Below are positions 16,989-25,086 of a stretch of DNA of 59,230 nt, piece by piece; position 1 is the stretch's first letter; each line of letters starts with the position of its first letter. The translations under genes were made by a program, and so were the position numbers. The notes beneath the pieces are model-generated. The model was not told the DNA's origin. It searched no databases and was given only the letters and a program-made list of their open reading frames with translations. Source of the stretch: Geminocystis sp050753365 (GTDB lineage: Bacteria > Cyanobacteriota > Cyanobacteriia > Cyanobacteriales > Cyanobacteriaceae); the NCBI RefSeq assembly GCF_050753365.1, contig NZ_JBLZFY010000016.1, positions 1-59,230 of the forward strand, in the 5' to 3' direction.

Positions 16989-18758
16989 ATGAATAATCAA
17001 CTATTATTTAAAATGCTCGAAGGGCAAAATATTGATAATAAATATTACCTCAAAAGGTTGTTAGGTTCGGGAGGTTTTGGCGGTGTCTATTTAGCGGATG
17101 AAGTAGTAAGAGATAGATTTATTCGAGAATTAGCAGTTAAATTAATTATCACCGATAACCCCGATAAACAGTTAGATGAATTGATTTTTTCTACCACTTT
17201 AAAACAGCAGAATTTACTCGATTGTTATACCTGCGGAGAATGTACATTAAATAATTTTGAATTTCTCTATTTATTAATGGAAAAAGCAGATTATAGTTTA
17301 GAAGATGAGTTGAAAAAAGGTAAATTACCAGAAGAAAAACTTAAAGAATTAGTATTAGATATAGCCAAAGGATTAGATTATTTACACCGTCAAAATCCTG
17401 TAATTGTCCATCGAGATTTGAAACCGGGTAATATTTTAAAAGTAGGGGATAAATGGAAAATCTCGGACTTTGGTTTGGTGAGAAGTGTCCAAAATAATTC
17501 TACAAAAACCACCACATTGATGGGATCAATGGGTTACGCACCTCCCGAAGCCTACGAGGGAAAAATCTCTCCAGCGTGGGATATGTGGTCATTTGGGGTG
17601 GTTATTTATGAGGCATTAACGGGGGAATTACCTTTTAATAGTGAGACTCCTTTAGCGTTAATGAAGGAAGTGGTAAATAAGGAAGTTAATGTCAGTCAAA
17701 TTCCTAAGTTTTGGCAAAATATTATTGAAGGTTGTTTAAGTAAAGAAAATAAAAAACGTTTTACCATTACTAATTTACTGGAAAATTTAGAGAATAAGAT
17801 TAATATAAATAATGGGCAAAAAGAAAATATATTTACACCACTAGAAATCACTGAAAATATTGTTAATTCCTCTTTAGAAGATGCTAAAACTTATTTTAAT
17901 AGTGCTGAAGAATACAGAAAATTAAAACAATATGAAAAAGCTATTAATGAACAAAAAGAGAAAATATTGATACCTCCTAAACAAGAGCAATATTTCACCG
18001 AAGACTTAGGTAATGGAGTCACTCTTGATATGGTTTATATCCCCGCAGGTAGCTTTATGATGGGAGCAAATCAAGGAGAAAAAGGTGCTAGTAATGACGA
18101 ATATCCACAACATCGAGTAACTTTAAATGCTTTTTATATGGCGAAATATCCCATTACTCAAGCTCAATATCAAGCGATTACGGGGAACAATCCTTCTTAT
18201 TTTTCTAATGCTAAAAATGCCCCCCTTTCAAAGGGAGGTTGGCTTTCAAAGGGGCATTGGGGAAATCATCCTGTGGAAAATGTATCTTGGGATATGGCAC
18301 AGGAATTTTGTCAGAAACTATCTCAAAAAACGGGGCAGAAATATCAATTACCATCGGAGGCACAGTGGGAATATGCTTGTCGGGGTGGTAGCACCACTAA
18401 ATATTATTTTGGAAATAACGATAATCAACTAGGAGACTATGCTTGGTATAGTCAAAACTCAAACAATCAAACTCATGCCGTAGGGGGGAAAAAACCCAAT
18501 CAATGGGGCTTATACGATATGTTAGGCAACGTTTGGGAATGGTGTGAGGATGATTATGCCGATAATTATCAAAACACACCTACCGATGGCACATCTTACA
18601 TTAATTTTAGTGCGAAATACAAAAGTATGCGTGGCGGTAGTTACTACAGCTATTTGATTAACTGTCACTGTGCTTACCGTAGTAGAAGTACATGTACAGC
18701 TATTTTCGACTACGTTATCGGTTTTCGTGTTGTGTGCAATGTATCCAGTGGTACTTAA
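16989..18758 (+). CDS. Ser/Thr protein kinase fused to FGE-sulfatase domain
   Basis: 589 residues. Hanks-type kinase at about 18-270: G-loop GSGGFGGV 26-33, K51, HRDLKPGN 141-148, DFG 160-162, APPEA 184-188, all catalytic residues present. A short helical linker (about 297-325, one TPR-like hairpin) joins a formylglycine-generating-enzyme (FGE/SUMF1-like) domain at about 345-583 (MVYIPAGSFMMGA ... LPSEAQWEYACRGG ... MLGNVWEWCEDDY ... MRGGSY ... GFRVVC). Such fusions are common in cyanobacteria. Residues 410-424 (APLSKGGWLSKGHWG) are an in-frame insertion encoded by an interspersed palindromic repeat. No transmembrane helix is seen. A SpoIIE-type phosphatase gene flanks it, so the two may act on common targets (inference). 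Confidence 0.92.
   Translation: MNNQLLFKMLEGQNIDNKYYLKRLLGSGGFGGVYLADEVVRDRFIRELAVKLIITDNPDKQLDELIFSTTLKQQNLLDCYTCGECTLNNFEFLYLLMEKADYSLEDELKKGKLPEEKLKELVLDIAKGLDYLHRQNPVIVHRDLKPGNILKVGDKWKISDFGLVRSVQNNSTKTTTLMGSMGYAPPEAYEGKISPAWDMWSFGVVIYEALTGELPFNSETPLALMKEVVNKEVNVSQIPKFWQNIIEGCLSKENKKRFTITNLLENLENKININNGQKENIFTPLEITENIVNSSLEDAKTYFNSAEEYRKLKQYEKAINEQKEKILIPPKQEQYFTEDLGNGVTLDMVYIPAGSFMMGANQGEKGASNDEYPQHRVTLNAFYMAKYPITQAQYQAITGNNPSYFSNAKNAPLSKGGWLSKGHWGNHPVENVSWDMAQEFCQKLSQKTGQKYQLPSEAQWEYACRGGSTTKYYFGNNDNQLGDYAWYSQNSNNQTHAVGGKKPNQWGLYDMLGNVWEWCEDDYADNYQNTPTDGTSYINFSAKYKSMRGGSYYSYLINCHCAYRSRSTCTAIFDYVIGFRVVCNVSSGT
18220..18262 (+). repeat. Palindromic repeat translated inside the FGE domain
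   Basis: CCCCCCTTTCAAAGGGAGG followed by a second TTTCAAAGGGGC block. Related to the perfect palindrome at 18785-18803. It stays in frame and adds about 15 residues (410-424) to the FGE domain. Confidence 0.75.
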
Positions 18759-18784
18759 TCTTTTTTCTTTTACTCTCTCTTATT

Positions 18785-18812
18785 CCCCCCTTTCAAAGGG
18801 GGGTTAGGGAGG
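18785..18812. repeat. Palindromic interspersed repeat after the kinase gene
   Basis: CCCCCCTTTCAAAGGGGGG followed by TTAGGGAGG. This is a cyanobacterial interspersed palindrome. It can form a strong hairpin 26 bp after the kinase stop codon and may work as a transcript end, although no T-run follows. Confidence 0.7.
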
Positions 18813-18884
18813 ATAAAACCCTTATATTCAAAGAAAAAGAGAAACGTCAACTTCAGCATGGGTTAGAGAGTTTTTTTGATAATT

Positions 18885-19226
18885 TTACTCATATCGATCT
18901 TTTTTAGATTTAACAACTTTAATCACATCATCATGACGTTGCCCTGAAATAATATCTTTTAAATGAATTTGTCCATTCAAATACTGAACATGAAGTCTCC
19001 AACCAGAAATTTTATCAATATCAGCCCGATAAATAGGAAATTTCTGTCCTTTGATACCTTTAATTACATGAAGTCTGGTTTTCGGAAAATTTCTTTTTTG
19101 ATGACATTCATTATTTTCTAACTCTGCTAATGCTTCCAGAAAATTCATTTTTAAATTATCTGGTAAAATCTTCATTGCTTCATAGATTATGCCATATTCA
19201 TCCACAAGAGGTTTAAATTGAGTCAT
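18885..19226 (-). CDS. Small protein, second gene of a toxin-antitoxin-like cassette
   Basis: 113 residues. The N-terminal half is helical and acidic (FKPLVDEYGIIYEAMKILPDN ... LEALAELEN). The C-terminal half is basic and beta-like (KFPIYRADIDK, WRLHVQYLNGQIHLKDI, GQRHDDVIKVVKSKKDRY), with an RHD motif reminiscent of RelE-fold toxins. It starts 2 bp after the stop of the preceding gene. I do not recognise a named family. The small size, tight coupling and position in a flanked island suggest a toxin-antitoxin or similar addiction pair (inference). Confidence 0.55.
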   Translation of the reverse strand: MTQFKPLVDEYGIIYEAMKILPDNLKMNFLEALAELENNECHQKRNFPKTRLHVIKGIKGQKFPIYRADIDKISGWRLHVQYLNGQIHLKDIISGQRHDDVIKVVKSKKDRYE

Positions 19227-19228
19227 TT

Positions 19229-19621
19229 TTATGCCAATACCGCCACCTTTTTATTTTCTAAGAAATCATGGTATAGTAAATCTCCTGTTTCCTGATAAAC
19301 TTTGATCGAATCTGGATTTTTAACTAATCGAAATAAGGTAATAATAATTTGTTCAAAAATGGGATCTTCATCAACGGTAAAGATAAGTTTTAACTGATCA
19401 TTTATCGGTAAAATATATAAAGAAGAATCGTAGTTATTAACTAACTTAAATTGTAGAGGTTGTTCTATTTTAGAATAAAATTTAACGGGATTTGATAATA
19501 GTAAACTAAAATAATTATTAATCTCATTAACAATTAATAAGCGTTCGTTATCATCAAAATAACCAATTTCTTTTTCAAAATTTTCCGTTGAATCAAAAAC
19601 TAATTTCATAGCTAAAATCAT
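19229..19621 (-). CDS. Small protein, first gene of a toxin-antitoxin-like cassette
   Basis: 130 residues from the ATG at 19621 (AGAAG upstream; an internal ATG at 19609 is possible). It has a helix-rich N-terminus (STENFEKEIGYFDDNERLLIVNEI) and a strand-rich C-terminus (SLYILPINDQLKLIFTVDED, IIITLFRLV). The latter is similar in outline to the RelE/ParE beta-sheet, but no catalytic motif can be named. It is coupled to the following gene with a 2-bp gap. The family was not recognised. Confidence 0.5.
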   Translation of the reverse strand: MILAMKLVFDSTENFEKEIGYFDDNERLLIVNEINNYFSLLLSNPVKFYSKIEQPLQFKLVNNYDSSLYILPINDQLKLIFTVDEDPIFEQIIITLFRLVKNPDSIKVYQETGDLLYHDFLENKKVAVLA

Positions 19622-19830
19622 TTATTTTCTTCTGAGATAGCTAATTATATAACATTTCTAATTTGAAAGAAGCGAATATATGTAATAATTAATTAAATTT
19701 AAAAGAACTTATCACTCTGGAAAAATGGCTGAATGTCCTATCTGTGCTACCCCATACTAAGAAGGCTCGATCAAAAATGGATCATGGATTTTTAGTGTGT
19801 GAGAGTGTCAATGGTTGAATATTTGATATT
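19622..19830. other. Short gap before direct-repeat copy B
   Basis: Contains a very short open frame on the plus strand from 19725 (MAECPICATPY then stop) that looks like the first residues of a zinc-ribbon protein, cut off. It may be a gene remnant left by the rearrangement that made the direct repeats. Nothing else was seen. Confidence 0.3.
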
Positions 19831-20467
19831 TTTAACAATATTCGACGATAACTTGTTTTTGATTATCTCTTAATAACTTAACTAAATCTTCAATTAAACT
19901 TCTTCTAATGGAGATATTTTTTGGTAATAATGGGTTTTGATAAAATTCGTTAATTTGTTGTCCAACTAAGAAATAAATTGAGTCTGCTTCTAAAATTTCT
20001 CTAGCTAATAAAACCGCACCATTTTTAATAGTTGGTAGTCGAGAAATATCAAATTTACACTTAGTTAAAACTTCTTTGGCTTTAGAAATTGTTAAGATTC
20101 CTTCGGTTACTAAATCCACTTCTTTAAGTTTACCAATGGGCGGTAATTCCTTACTCATCGTCATTATATCCATTTCGATCGTCTCTCCCATATAATTAGC
20201 AACAATGTTGCCCGTCGTGCCTCCACAAATAATTTTTCGCCCAGAAAAACTTAATAATTGTTCTGCATATTCCTCATCTTTGGTAACATCTAAAGGAGGT
20301 CCAGTAAAAATCATTAATGGTTTAGGTTTACGAACATATACCCCAACAAAAGTGGCATCATCTCCGATATGATCACAGTATAATTTTTTAGTTTCTTTGA
20401 CAATTTGTTCTATGATCGATCGAGAATTAGAGGCTTTAGTACGAAAAATATTTTCCATAAATTGAGC
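19831..20467. repeat. Direct repeat, copy B (phosphatase 3' half)
   Basis: The intact-gene copy of the repeat also found at 16259-16895, at a constant offset of 3572 bp. Recombination between the copies would remove the kinase gene and the two-gene cassette and leave one phosphatase allele. Confidence 0.9.
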
Positions 20468-20998
20468 GATATTTTGCCAACCCCAACCAAAATTCATCGT
20501 ATTTCCTAAACCTGCATACAAAATTCCATCACTAGCCGCCCCTAAAAAATCACCCCTTTCTAATACGCCTTGACATGAGTGAATTTTTTTGTTTAAAATC
20601 TGTTCTGTTTCATGTTTTAGGGTGACAATTACTCCTTTTTTCAGTAAAAAAATAGGGGGATTATCGAAGTTAATAACGTGGAATTTATTATTAGTATGAT
20701 CGATCGTAATTATGGTAAAAGTAGCATAGGCAATATTTCTCACTTGACAGATAGGCAAAGTACCGACAATGGTTTCTATTACTTCCTTTAAGGGTAAATC
20801 TGCGTCAAGCATGGTAATTAAAATTTCGGTGGTTAATGTAGCTAAAATACTCGCTTTTACTCCACTACCTAAACCATCAGAAAGCACGATCGTACTCTTA
20901 TTTTTACCTTTAGTAAATTTTACTTGATCACCGCATAATTCTTCATTTTGTTTATTTAAACTATAGTAATAAATATCAAAAAAATTATCTTCATTCAT
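19832..20998 (-). CDS. SpoIIE-family PPM protein phosphatase with C-terminal extension
   Basis: 388 residues. The N-terminal half is a SpoIIE-type Mn/Mg-dependent phosphatase: metal residues D24 (CGDQVKF) and D41 (SDGLGSGVKAS), followed by ASDGILYAG and GDDATFVGVYV. The C-terminal half (about 235-388: CGGTTGNIVANYMG, PPIGKLKEVDLVTEGILT) is the extension seen in the SpoIIE phosphatases of clostridia and some cyanobacteria; its role is not known to me. It would dephosphorylate Ser/Thr proteins, perhaps reversing the kinase at 16989 (inference). Start: ATG at 20998. Its 3' half is duplicated upstream of the kinase. Confidence 0.85.
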   Translation of the reverse strand: MNEDNFFDIYYYSLNKQNEELCGDQVKFTKGKNKSTIVLSDGLGSGVKASILATLTTEILITMLDADLPLKEVIETIVGTLPICQVRNIAYATFTIITIDHTNNKFHVINFDNPPIFLLKKGVIVTLKHETEQILNKKIHSCQGVLERGDFLGAASDGILYAGLGNTMNFGWGWQNIAQFMENIFRTKASNSRSIIEQIVKETKKLYCDHIGDDATFVGVYVRKPKPLMIFTGPPLDVTKDEEYAEQLLSFSGRKIICGGTTGNIVANYMGETIEMDIMTMSKELPPIGKLKEVDLVTEGILTISKAKEVLTKCKFDISRLPTIKNGAVLLAREILEADSIYFLVGQQINEFYQNPLLPKNISIRRSLIEDLVKLLRDNQKQVIVEYC

Positions 20999-21004
20999 AA
21001 GTAG

Positions 21005-21062
21005 GGGTTGCTGAAAAAGTATTTTGGTGAGGGTAGGGAAGAGGGAAAAGGGAATAGTTATG
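21005..21062. repeat. Element end related to the miniature element at 58557
   Basis: GGGGTTGCTGAAAAAGTATT, then TTGGTGAGGGTAGGGAAGAGG, then GAAAAGGGAA. This matches the left end of the 58557-58806 element (GGGTTTGCTGAAAAAGTATT). No matching right end (TTCAGCAAACCC) is seen nearby, so this is a truncated copy. The remaining DNA up to glcD (21063-21294) shows no gene. Confidence 0.55.
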
Positions 21063-21294
21063 ATTTTTTTAATTATGATAAATTATGTTTAAAAAAAGGT
21101 TTCAGGTTGCAGGTTTGAGGTTAAATGAAAGGGTTTTGGAGATTTAATCTTAATATTAGAGCAATTTTCATTTCTTGACACCAAACTTTGCATTCTTCTT
21201 ACCGACTTTGCTACTTTGCGAGAGATAAAAAATGTGGTTAGGTTAAGGAATTTTGTTGGGTTACGCTAGGCTAACCCAACCTACAATATATCTA

Positions 21295-22761
21295 TTAAAA
21301 GGCATTTGCACCTTTAAATTCAGCTCGATTCGCATTAGCAGATTCACCGCAGGTGCGAGGAGTGGGGAAGATTTTTTCGGGATTTGCCAAGCCTTTGGGG
21401 TTAAAACTTTTTCTTACATATTGCATGGTTTCTAAGTCGGTTTCGGTAAACATATCACTCATATAACATTTTTTATCGCTACCAATACCATGTTCTCCTG
21501 AAATACTACCTCCAACCCTCACACATAACTTGAGGATTTCACCTCCTAATTCTTCTACTTGGTGAAATGAGCCTTCAATGGCATTATTGTATAAAATCAA
21601 GGGGTGTAAGTTACCGTCTCCTGCATGGAAAACATTGGCGATGCGATAGCCATATTGTTCACCTAAAGCATTTATTTCTCCTAATACTTGGGATAATTTC
21701 GATCGAGGTACGACACCATCTTGTACAAAATAATTGGGGCTAATTTTGCCCATTGCCGCAAATGCCGCTTTTCTTCCCTTCCATAGTTTGAGGCGAGTGG
21801 GTGCATCACTAGCGGATGTAACACTCCTAGCACCGTTCGATCGACAAATAGCATCCACTTTTTGCTTATAAGTATCAACTTCCACCTGTAAACCATCTAA
21901 TTCTACCAATAAAATAGCTTGAGCATCCCGTGGATAACAGTCAGTAGCAACCACATCTTCCACCGCATTAATACTAAAATTGTCCATCATCTCCATTCCA
22001 GCAGGAATAATACCAGCACGAATAATCTCAGCAACGGCGCTTCCTGCTTCTTCAATACTATTAAAATCTGCTAATACCACACATATAGCGTCAGGGGTTT
22101 TAAGGATTTTCAAAGTTATCTCCGTAGCGATGCCTAAAGTCCCCTCAGAGCCGACAAACAAGCCCGTTAGGTCAAATCCGGGGGTTTCTGGGACTTTCCC
22201 CCCTATTGTGACTATATCACCCTCGGCGGTTACGATCGTCAAGCCTAAAACATGATTGGTAGTAGTGCCATATTTCAAACAATGAACTCCTCCCGAATTT
22301 TCTGCCACATTACCTCCTATAGAGCATATTATCTGACTAGAAGGATCAGGCGCATAGTAAAAACCTGCACCACTTACAGCCTGAGTCACCCAGTTATTGA
22401 TAATCCCCGGTTGCACCACAATTCTTTGATTCTCATAGTCAACATCCAAAATTTGACGCATTTTAGCAGTAACGATTAAAAGGCAATCTTCCACAGGCAA
22501 CGCACCACCAGATAAACCTGTACCTGCACCTCTAGCAATCCATTTTATTTCATTTTTATTGCAAATTTTGACAATTTGGGCGACTTCTTCGGTGGTTTTG
22601 GGCAATGTAACTAAAGCTGGGCGTTGACGATATTCCGTTAAACCATCACATTCGTAGGTTAAAAGTTCGTCTTTGCGTTTAACTACTCCATTTTTACCTA
22701 AAATTGCTTCTAATTCTTTGATAATAGGTTGCCATTTGTTATCTGTAGAAATTGAAAACAT
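21295..22761 (-). CDS. glcD: Glycolate dehydrogenase subunit GlcD (FAD-linked oxidase)
   Basis: 488 residues. FAD-binding PCMH domain at about 35-215 (RGAGTGLSGGALP, the flavin pyrophosphate loop, and GGNVAENSGGVHCLKYG), then a FAD-oxidase C-terminal domain with HAGDGNLHPL and GGSISGEHGIGSDK, which hold the substrate-site histidines. The family oxidises glycolate or D-lactate; in cyanobacteria glcD serves photorespiratory glycolate removal. No glcE or glcF is adjacent, which is usual in cyanobacteria. Start: ATG at 22761. Confidence 0.93.
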   Translation of the reverse strand: MFSISTDNKWQPIIKELEAILGKNGVVKRKDELLTYECDGLTEYRQRPALVTLPKTTEEVAQIVKICNKNEIKWIARGAGTGLSGGALPVEDCLLIVTAKMRQILDVDYENQRIVVQPGIINNWVTQAVSGAGFYYAPDPSSQIICSIGGNVAENSGGVHCLKYGTTTNHVLGLTIVTAEGDIVTIGGKVPETPGFDLTGLFVGSEGTLGIATEITLKILKTPDAICVVLADFNSIEEAGSAVAEIIRAGIIPAGMEMMDNFSINAVEDVVATDCYPRDAQAILLVELDGLQVEVDTYKQKVDAICRSNGARSVTSASDAPTRLKLWKGRKAAFAAMGKISPNYFVQDGVVPRSKLSQVLGEINALGEQYGYRIANVFHAGDGNLHPLILYNNAIEGSFHQVEELGGEILKLCVRVGGSISGEHGIGSDKKCYMSDMFTETDLETMQYVRKSFNPKGLANPEKIFPTPRTCGESANANRAEFKGANAF

Positions 22762-22823
22762 GGTAAAGAAAAAATATTAGGATTTGCGCATTTTATTTTT
22801 GAAATTATAGCATGATTAGGAGG

Positions 22824-22912
22824 TTAGATATAAAATTTTCTGGTTTAGACATTGGGGTATTGGGGTATTAGGGTATTAGGGGAATTTAATAATTTCACAA
22901 TTGTTAATTCTT
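22824..22912. repeat. Interspersed repeat TATAAAATTTTCTG, second copy
   Basis: Begins TTAGATATAAAATTTTCTGG, then TTTAGACATTGGGGTATT and TTTCACAATTGTTAATTC. It shares most positions with 12690-12772, although this copy lacks the CCTCAGTTC start. It contains short GGGGTATT-type tandem units. Confidence 0.6.
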
Positions 22913-23017
22913 TTTAATCAGTAAATTTTGGTTAGCGACTATTCTTAAACCTTTATTTTTCCAAGTTTCTTACATCGAATTTGTGTACTGTTTGAGTCTT
23001 CTAGTGGTGACATATTT

Positions 23018-23104
23018 CAAATTTGACATTAAGATTATTGAGACATAACTGATAAAATTTATCATGGGTTAATTCGATCGACAATTAACAGTTAAATTAC
23101 TCAT
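23018..23104 (-). pseudogene. Decayed 5' fragment of a Uma2 gene
   Basis: From the ATG at 23104 it reads MSNLTVNCRSN then stop, matching the first codons (MSNLTIDCRS) of the intact Uma2 gene just upstream in the same direction. A CGATCGATCGAA in the intact copy is CGATCGAA here, a 4-base loss that causes the stop. Homology continues through ATAAAATTTTATCAG to about 23018 and then ends. It is a partial tandem duplication. Confidence 0.75.
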
Positions 23105-23113
23105 AATTTTTAC

Positions 23114-23686
23114 CTACCAAATAAGTTCTAAATTTAACACAAAATTAACTAAAATATTTTCACCAGATAAGGTGTTAGGATTATCTAATATTTCTAATGT
23201 TTTATCCTCTCGATAAATCTCGACTTGACGATTTTTTCTATTAATTAACCAACCTAATTGACAACCGTTTTCTTGATATTCTTTCATCTTTTCTTGAGTA
23301 TCTTTTAAGCTATCACTGGGAGACATTAATTCTATGACAAAATCAGGGCAAATATTAGCAAATTTTTCTTTTTCTTCATTAGGAATTAATTGCCATTTTT
23401 CCCAAGAAATCCAAGAAGCATCGGGCGATCGAATCGCATTATTTGGTAAGATGAAACCAGCAGAGGAATCAAAGACTATTCCTAAATTCGATCGACTATT
23501 CCATATCCATAATTGAGCTGTTATATCAGCATTACGATTACTACTCATATCTCCCACTGGTGACATAATAACTAAATCTCCTTTACTATTCTTCTCAAAT
23601 TTGACGTTACGATTATTGATACATAATTGATAAAATTTATCATGGGTTAATTCGATCGATCGACAATCAATAGTTAGGTTACTCAT
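23114..23686 (-). CDS. Uma2-family (DUF820) PD-(D/E)XK nuclease-like protein
   Basis: 190 residues, the usual size. Restriction-endonuclease-like core: an aspartate in IRSPDASWI, then CPDFVIELMSPSDSLKDTQEKM (motifs PDFVIELMSP and SDSLKDTQ), corresponding to the D...ExK active site of the family. Hundreds of Uma2 paralogues are scattered in cyanobacterial genomes, and their role is unproven. Start: ATG at 23686. A broken copy of its 5' end lies directly downstream. Confidence 0.88.
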   Translation of the reverse strand: MSNLTIDCRSIELTHDKFYQLCINNRNVKFEKNSKGDLVIMSPVGDMSSNRNADITAQLWIWNSRSNLGIVFDSSAGFILPNNAIRSPDASWISWEKWQLIPNEEKEKFANICPDFVIELMSPSDSLKDTQEKMKEYQENGCQLGWLINRKNRQVEIYREDKTLEILDNPNTLSGENILVNFVLNLELIW

Positions 23687-23800
23687 AATTTTTTACCCTA
23701 ATTGTTATTATTTAATATAGTGCATTATACTAATGTAGCACACAGAGATTGTAGGGGCAGAAAATTTTTCTGCCCAATCCCCACCAAAAAATATTAAAGA

Positions 23801-23908
23801 TTATGCTATTTTTTTTGAGTCTTCCAACTCTTTTCGGATATTTATTTGCTCATTTTTAATAGCTTCTAACTGAGTTAATATTTCCTGTAACAATTTTTTT
23901 TGATTCAT
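23801..23908 (-). CDS. Possible 35-residue coiled-coil microprotein
   Basis: An open frame from the ATG at 23908 reads MNQKKLLQEILTQLEAIKNE then QINIRKELEDSKKIA. It is strongly heptad-like (L/I at a and d positions) and highly charged. There is no clear ribosome site. It could be a real small coiled-coil protein or the remnant of a longer one. It lies alone between the Uma2 gene and the gene at 23976. Confidence 0.35.
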   Translation of the reverse strand: MNQKKLLQEILTQLEAIKNEQINIRKELEDSKKIA

Positions 23909-23975
23909 ATTAAATTGTGATGTAATCACATCATTATTAGATTACTAAAAAAAGTTCGATCGAACTTGTAAAAAA

Positions 23976-25004
23976 TTAAGAATGAGATAGTAATTGCTCA
24001 ATGACTTGAGCTTCAATTTCTTCTAATGCAGGTATAATTCCCACATTTGAATCGTACAAGGTTCGATTTTTTAATTCTTTTAAATAATCGAGAATATTTT
24101 GTCTTAAAGGAGTGCGAGATTTTTCTACTATTTTGCGATAATCCCACACTTCCCAAATCACAAAACCAATAGCAACGAGAGGATTCACTAATTCAGCTGT
24201 GGTTGATAAAGCAATGGAAGCACCACTTTTTACCGCGACTTTACTACTTGCTTTAATAGCAATATTACTAAATAATTTTGCACCAATAGTTGCACTACCT
24301 AAAATGAACATTTCTGTTAAAGAATAGCTACTTAAACTTTCAACAGATAAACTAGATTGGCTATTACCAGTATCATAAATTAATGTAGCTAGGTCTCCTA
24401 AATGATTATTCCAATCTTCATCAGGTATTTTATAGTAATTTTTTATATCTGCAAACACTAAACTCATGGAATTACGATAAATTTTTCCTGTTGTTTCAAT
24501 AATGTTTTTAAAATCTTTTTGTGCTGATTTATTAAGTACTAATTCCTGAAACTTGTTGTAAAAATCTTCTGTTAATCTTTTTTCTATTATTTTCTTTGAG
24601 TTCAGATTTTTTTCGTCTTCTTTTCTCAGAACTTTTAAAGGTTCATCTAATTTAAAAGCTATCCAATCAATTATACTTTTATATTCCATTAATTTTTGTT
24701 GAAAAAAACCAAAATACCAATCAAGAAATTTGTGATCCACATCAATCATTAGTTCATCCACATAATTATTTAATTCCTCCTCTGCAAATTGTTCAGTTTT
24801 ATCACCAATATCTTTTATTTTTTGTACTAATAATTTATCTATTTTATTCCAATCATAATTAGAATTATTAGAAATTTTTTGTTCGTTAATAACCTTAGCA
24901 TTTGCTGTTTGAACATATACAAAGCCATTAGTAAATATTAAACAAAAAGTGAGAAGTAATATTGTCAATATTTTTCCGAGTTGATTAAACATATTCTTTA
25001 CCAT
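23976..25004 (-). CDS. Exported or membrane-anchored protein with FLDWYFGFF motif, paralogue 1
   Basis: 342 residues. An N-terminal hydrophobic segment (about 9-35) ending TANA looks like a signal peptide. The helical domain about 50-220 contains YDWNKIDKLL, DHKFLDWYFGFFQQKLMEYK and IPDEDWNNHLGD. A hydrophobic Ala/Ser/Gly-rich stretch (about 235-285) then precedes IWEVWDY and a helical tail. The motifs and order match the neighbouring gene upstream (25087-26256), 82 bp away, so the two are paralogues in one probable operon. The family was not recognised. The glycine/alanine segment could form a membrane hairpin or pore (inference). Confidence 0.65.
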   Translation of the reverse strand: MVKNMFNQLGKILTILLLTFCLIFTNGFVYVQTANAKVINEQKISNNSNYDWNKIDKLLVQKIKDIGDKTEQFAEEELNNYVDELMIDVDHKFLDWYFGFFQQKLMEYKSIIDWIAFKLDEPLKVLRKEDEKNLNSKKIIEKRLTEDFYNKFQELVLNKSAQKDFKNIIETTGKIYRNSMSLVFADIKNYYKIPDEDWNNHLGDLATLIYDTGNSQSSLSVESLSSYSLTEMFILGSATIGAKLFSNIAIKASSKVAVKSGASIALSTTAELVNPLVAIGFVIWEVWDYRKIVEKSRTPLRQNILDYLKELKNRTLYDSNVGIIPALEEIEAQVIEQLLSHS

Positions 25005-25086
25005 TAAAAGATTTAAGTTGAGTTTGAATAGTGGATATAGATCGAACTATTTATAATTGCTATAGTTCGATTTTTTAGGTCATTTT

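Larger units (their letters stand above)
22762..23113. other. Gene-free stretch upstream of glcD with repeats
   Basis: Contains the interspersed repeat at 22824-22912 (GATATAAAATTTTCTGGTTT and GGGGTATT units), shared with 12683-12772, and the decayed Uma2 5' fragment at 23018-23104. Otherwise AT-rich, with no further gene. Confidence 0.55.

Noticed and set aside
19725..19760. Short zinc-ribbon-like frame MAECPICATPY.
   Set aside because: Only 11 codons; kept as a possible remnant note, not as a gene.
16260..20998. Integrative element with integrase.
   Set aside because: No recombinase or tRNA gene is found; the flanking repeats are coding sequence of a phosphatase, so only recombination-based mobility is argued.
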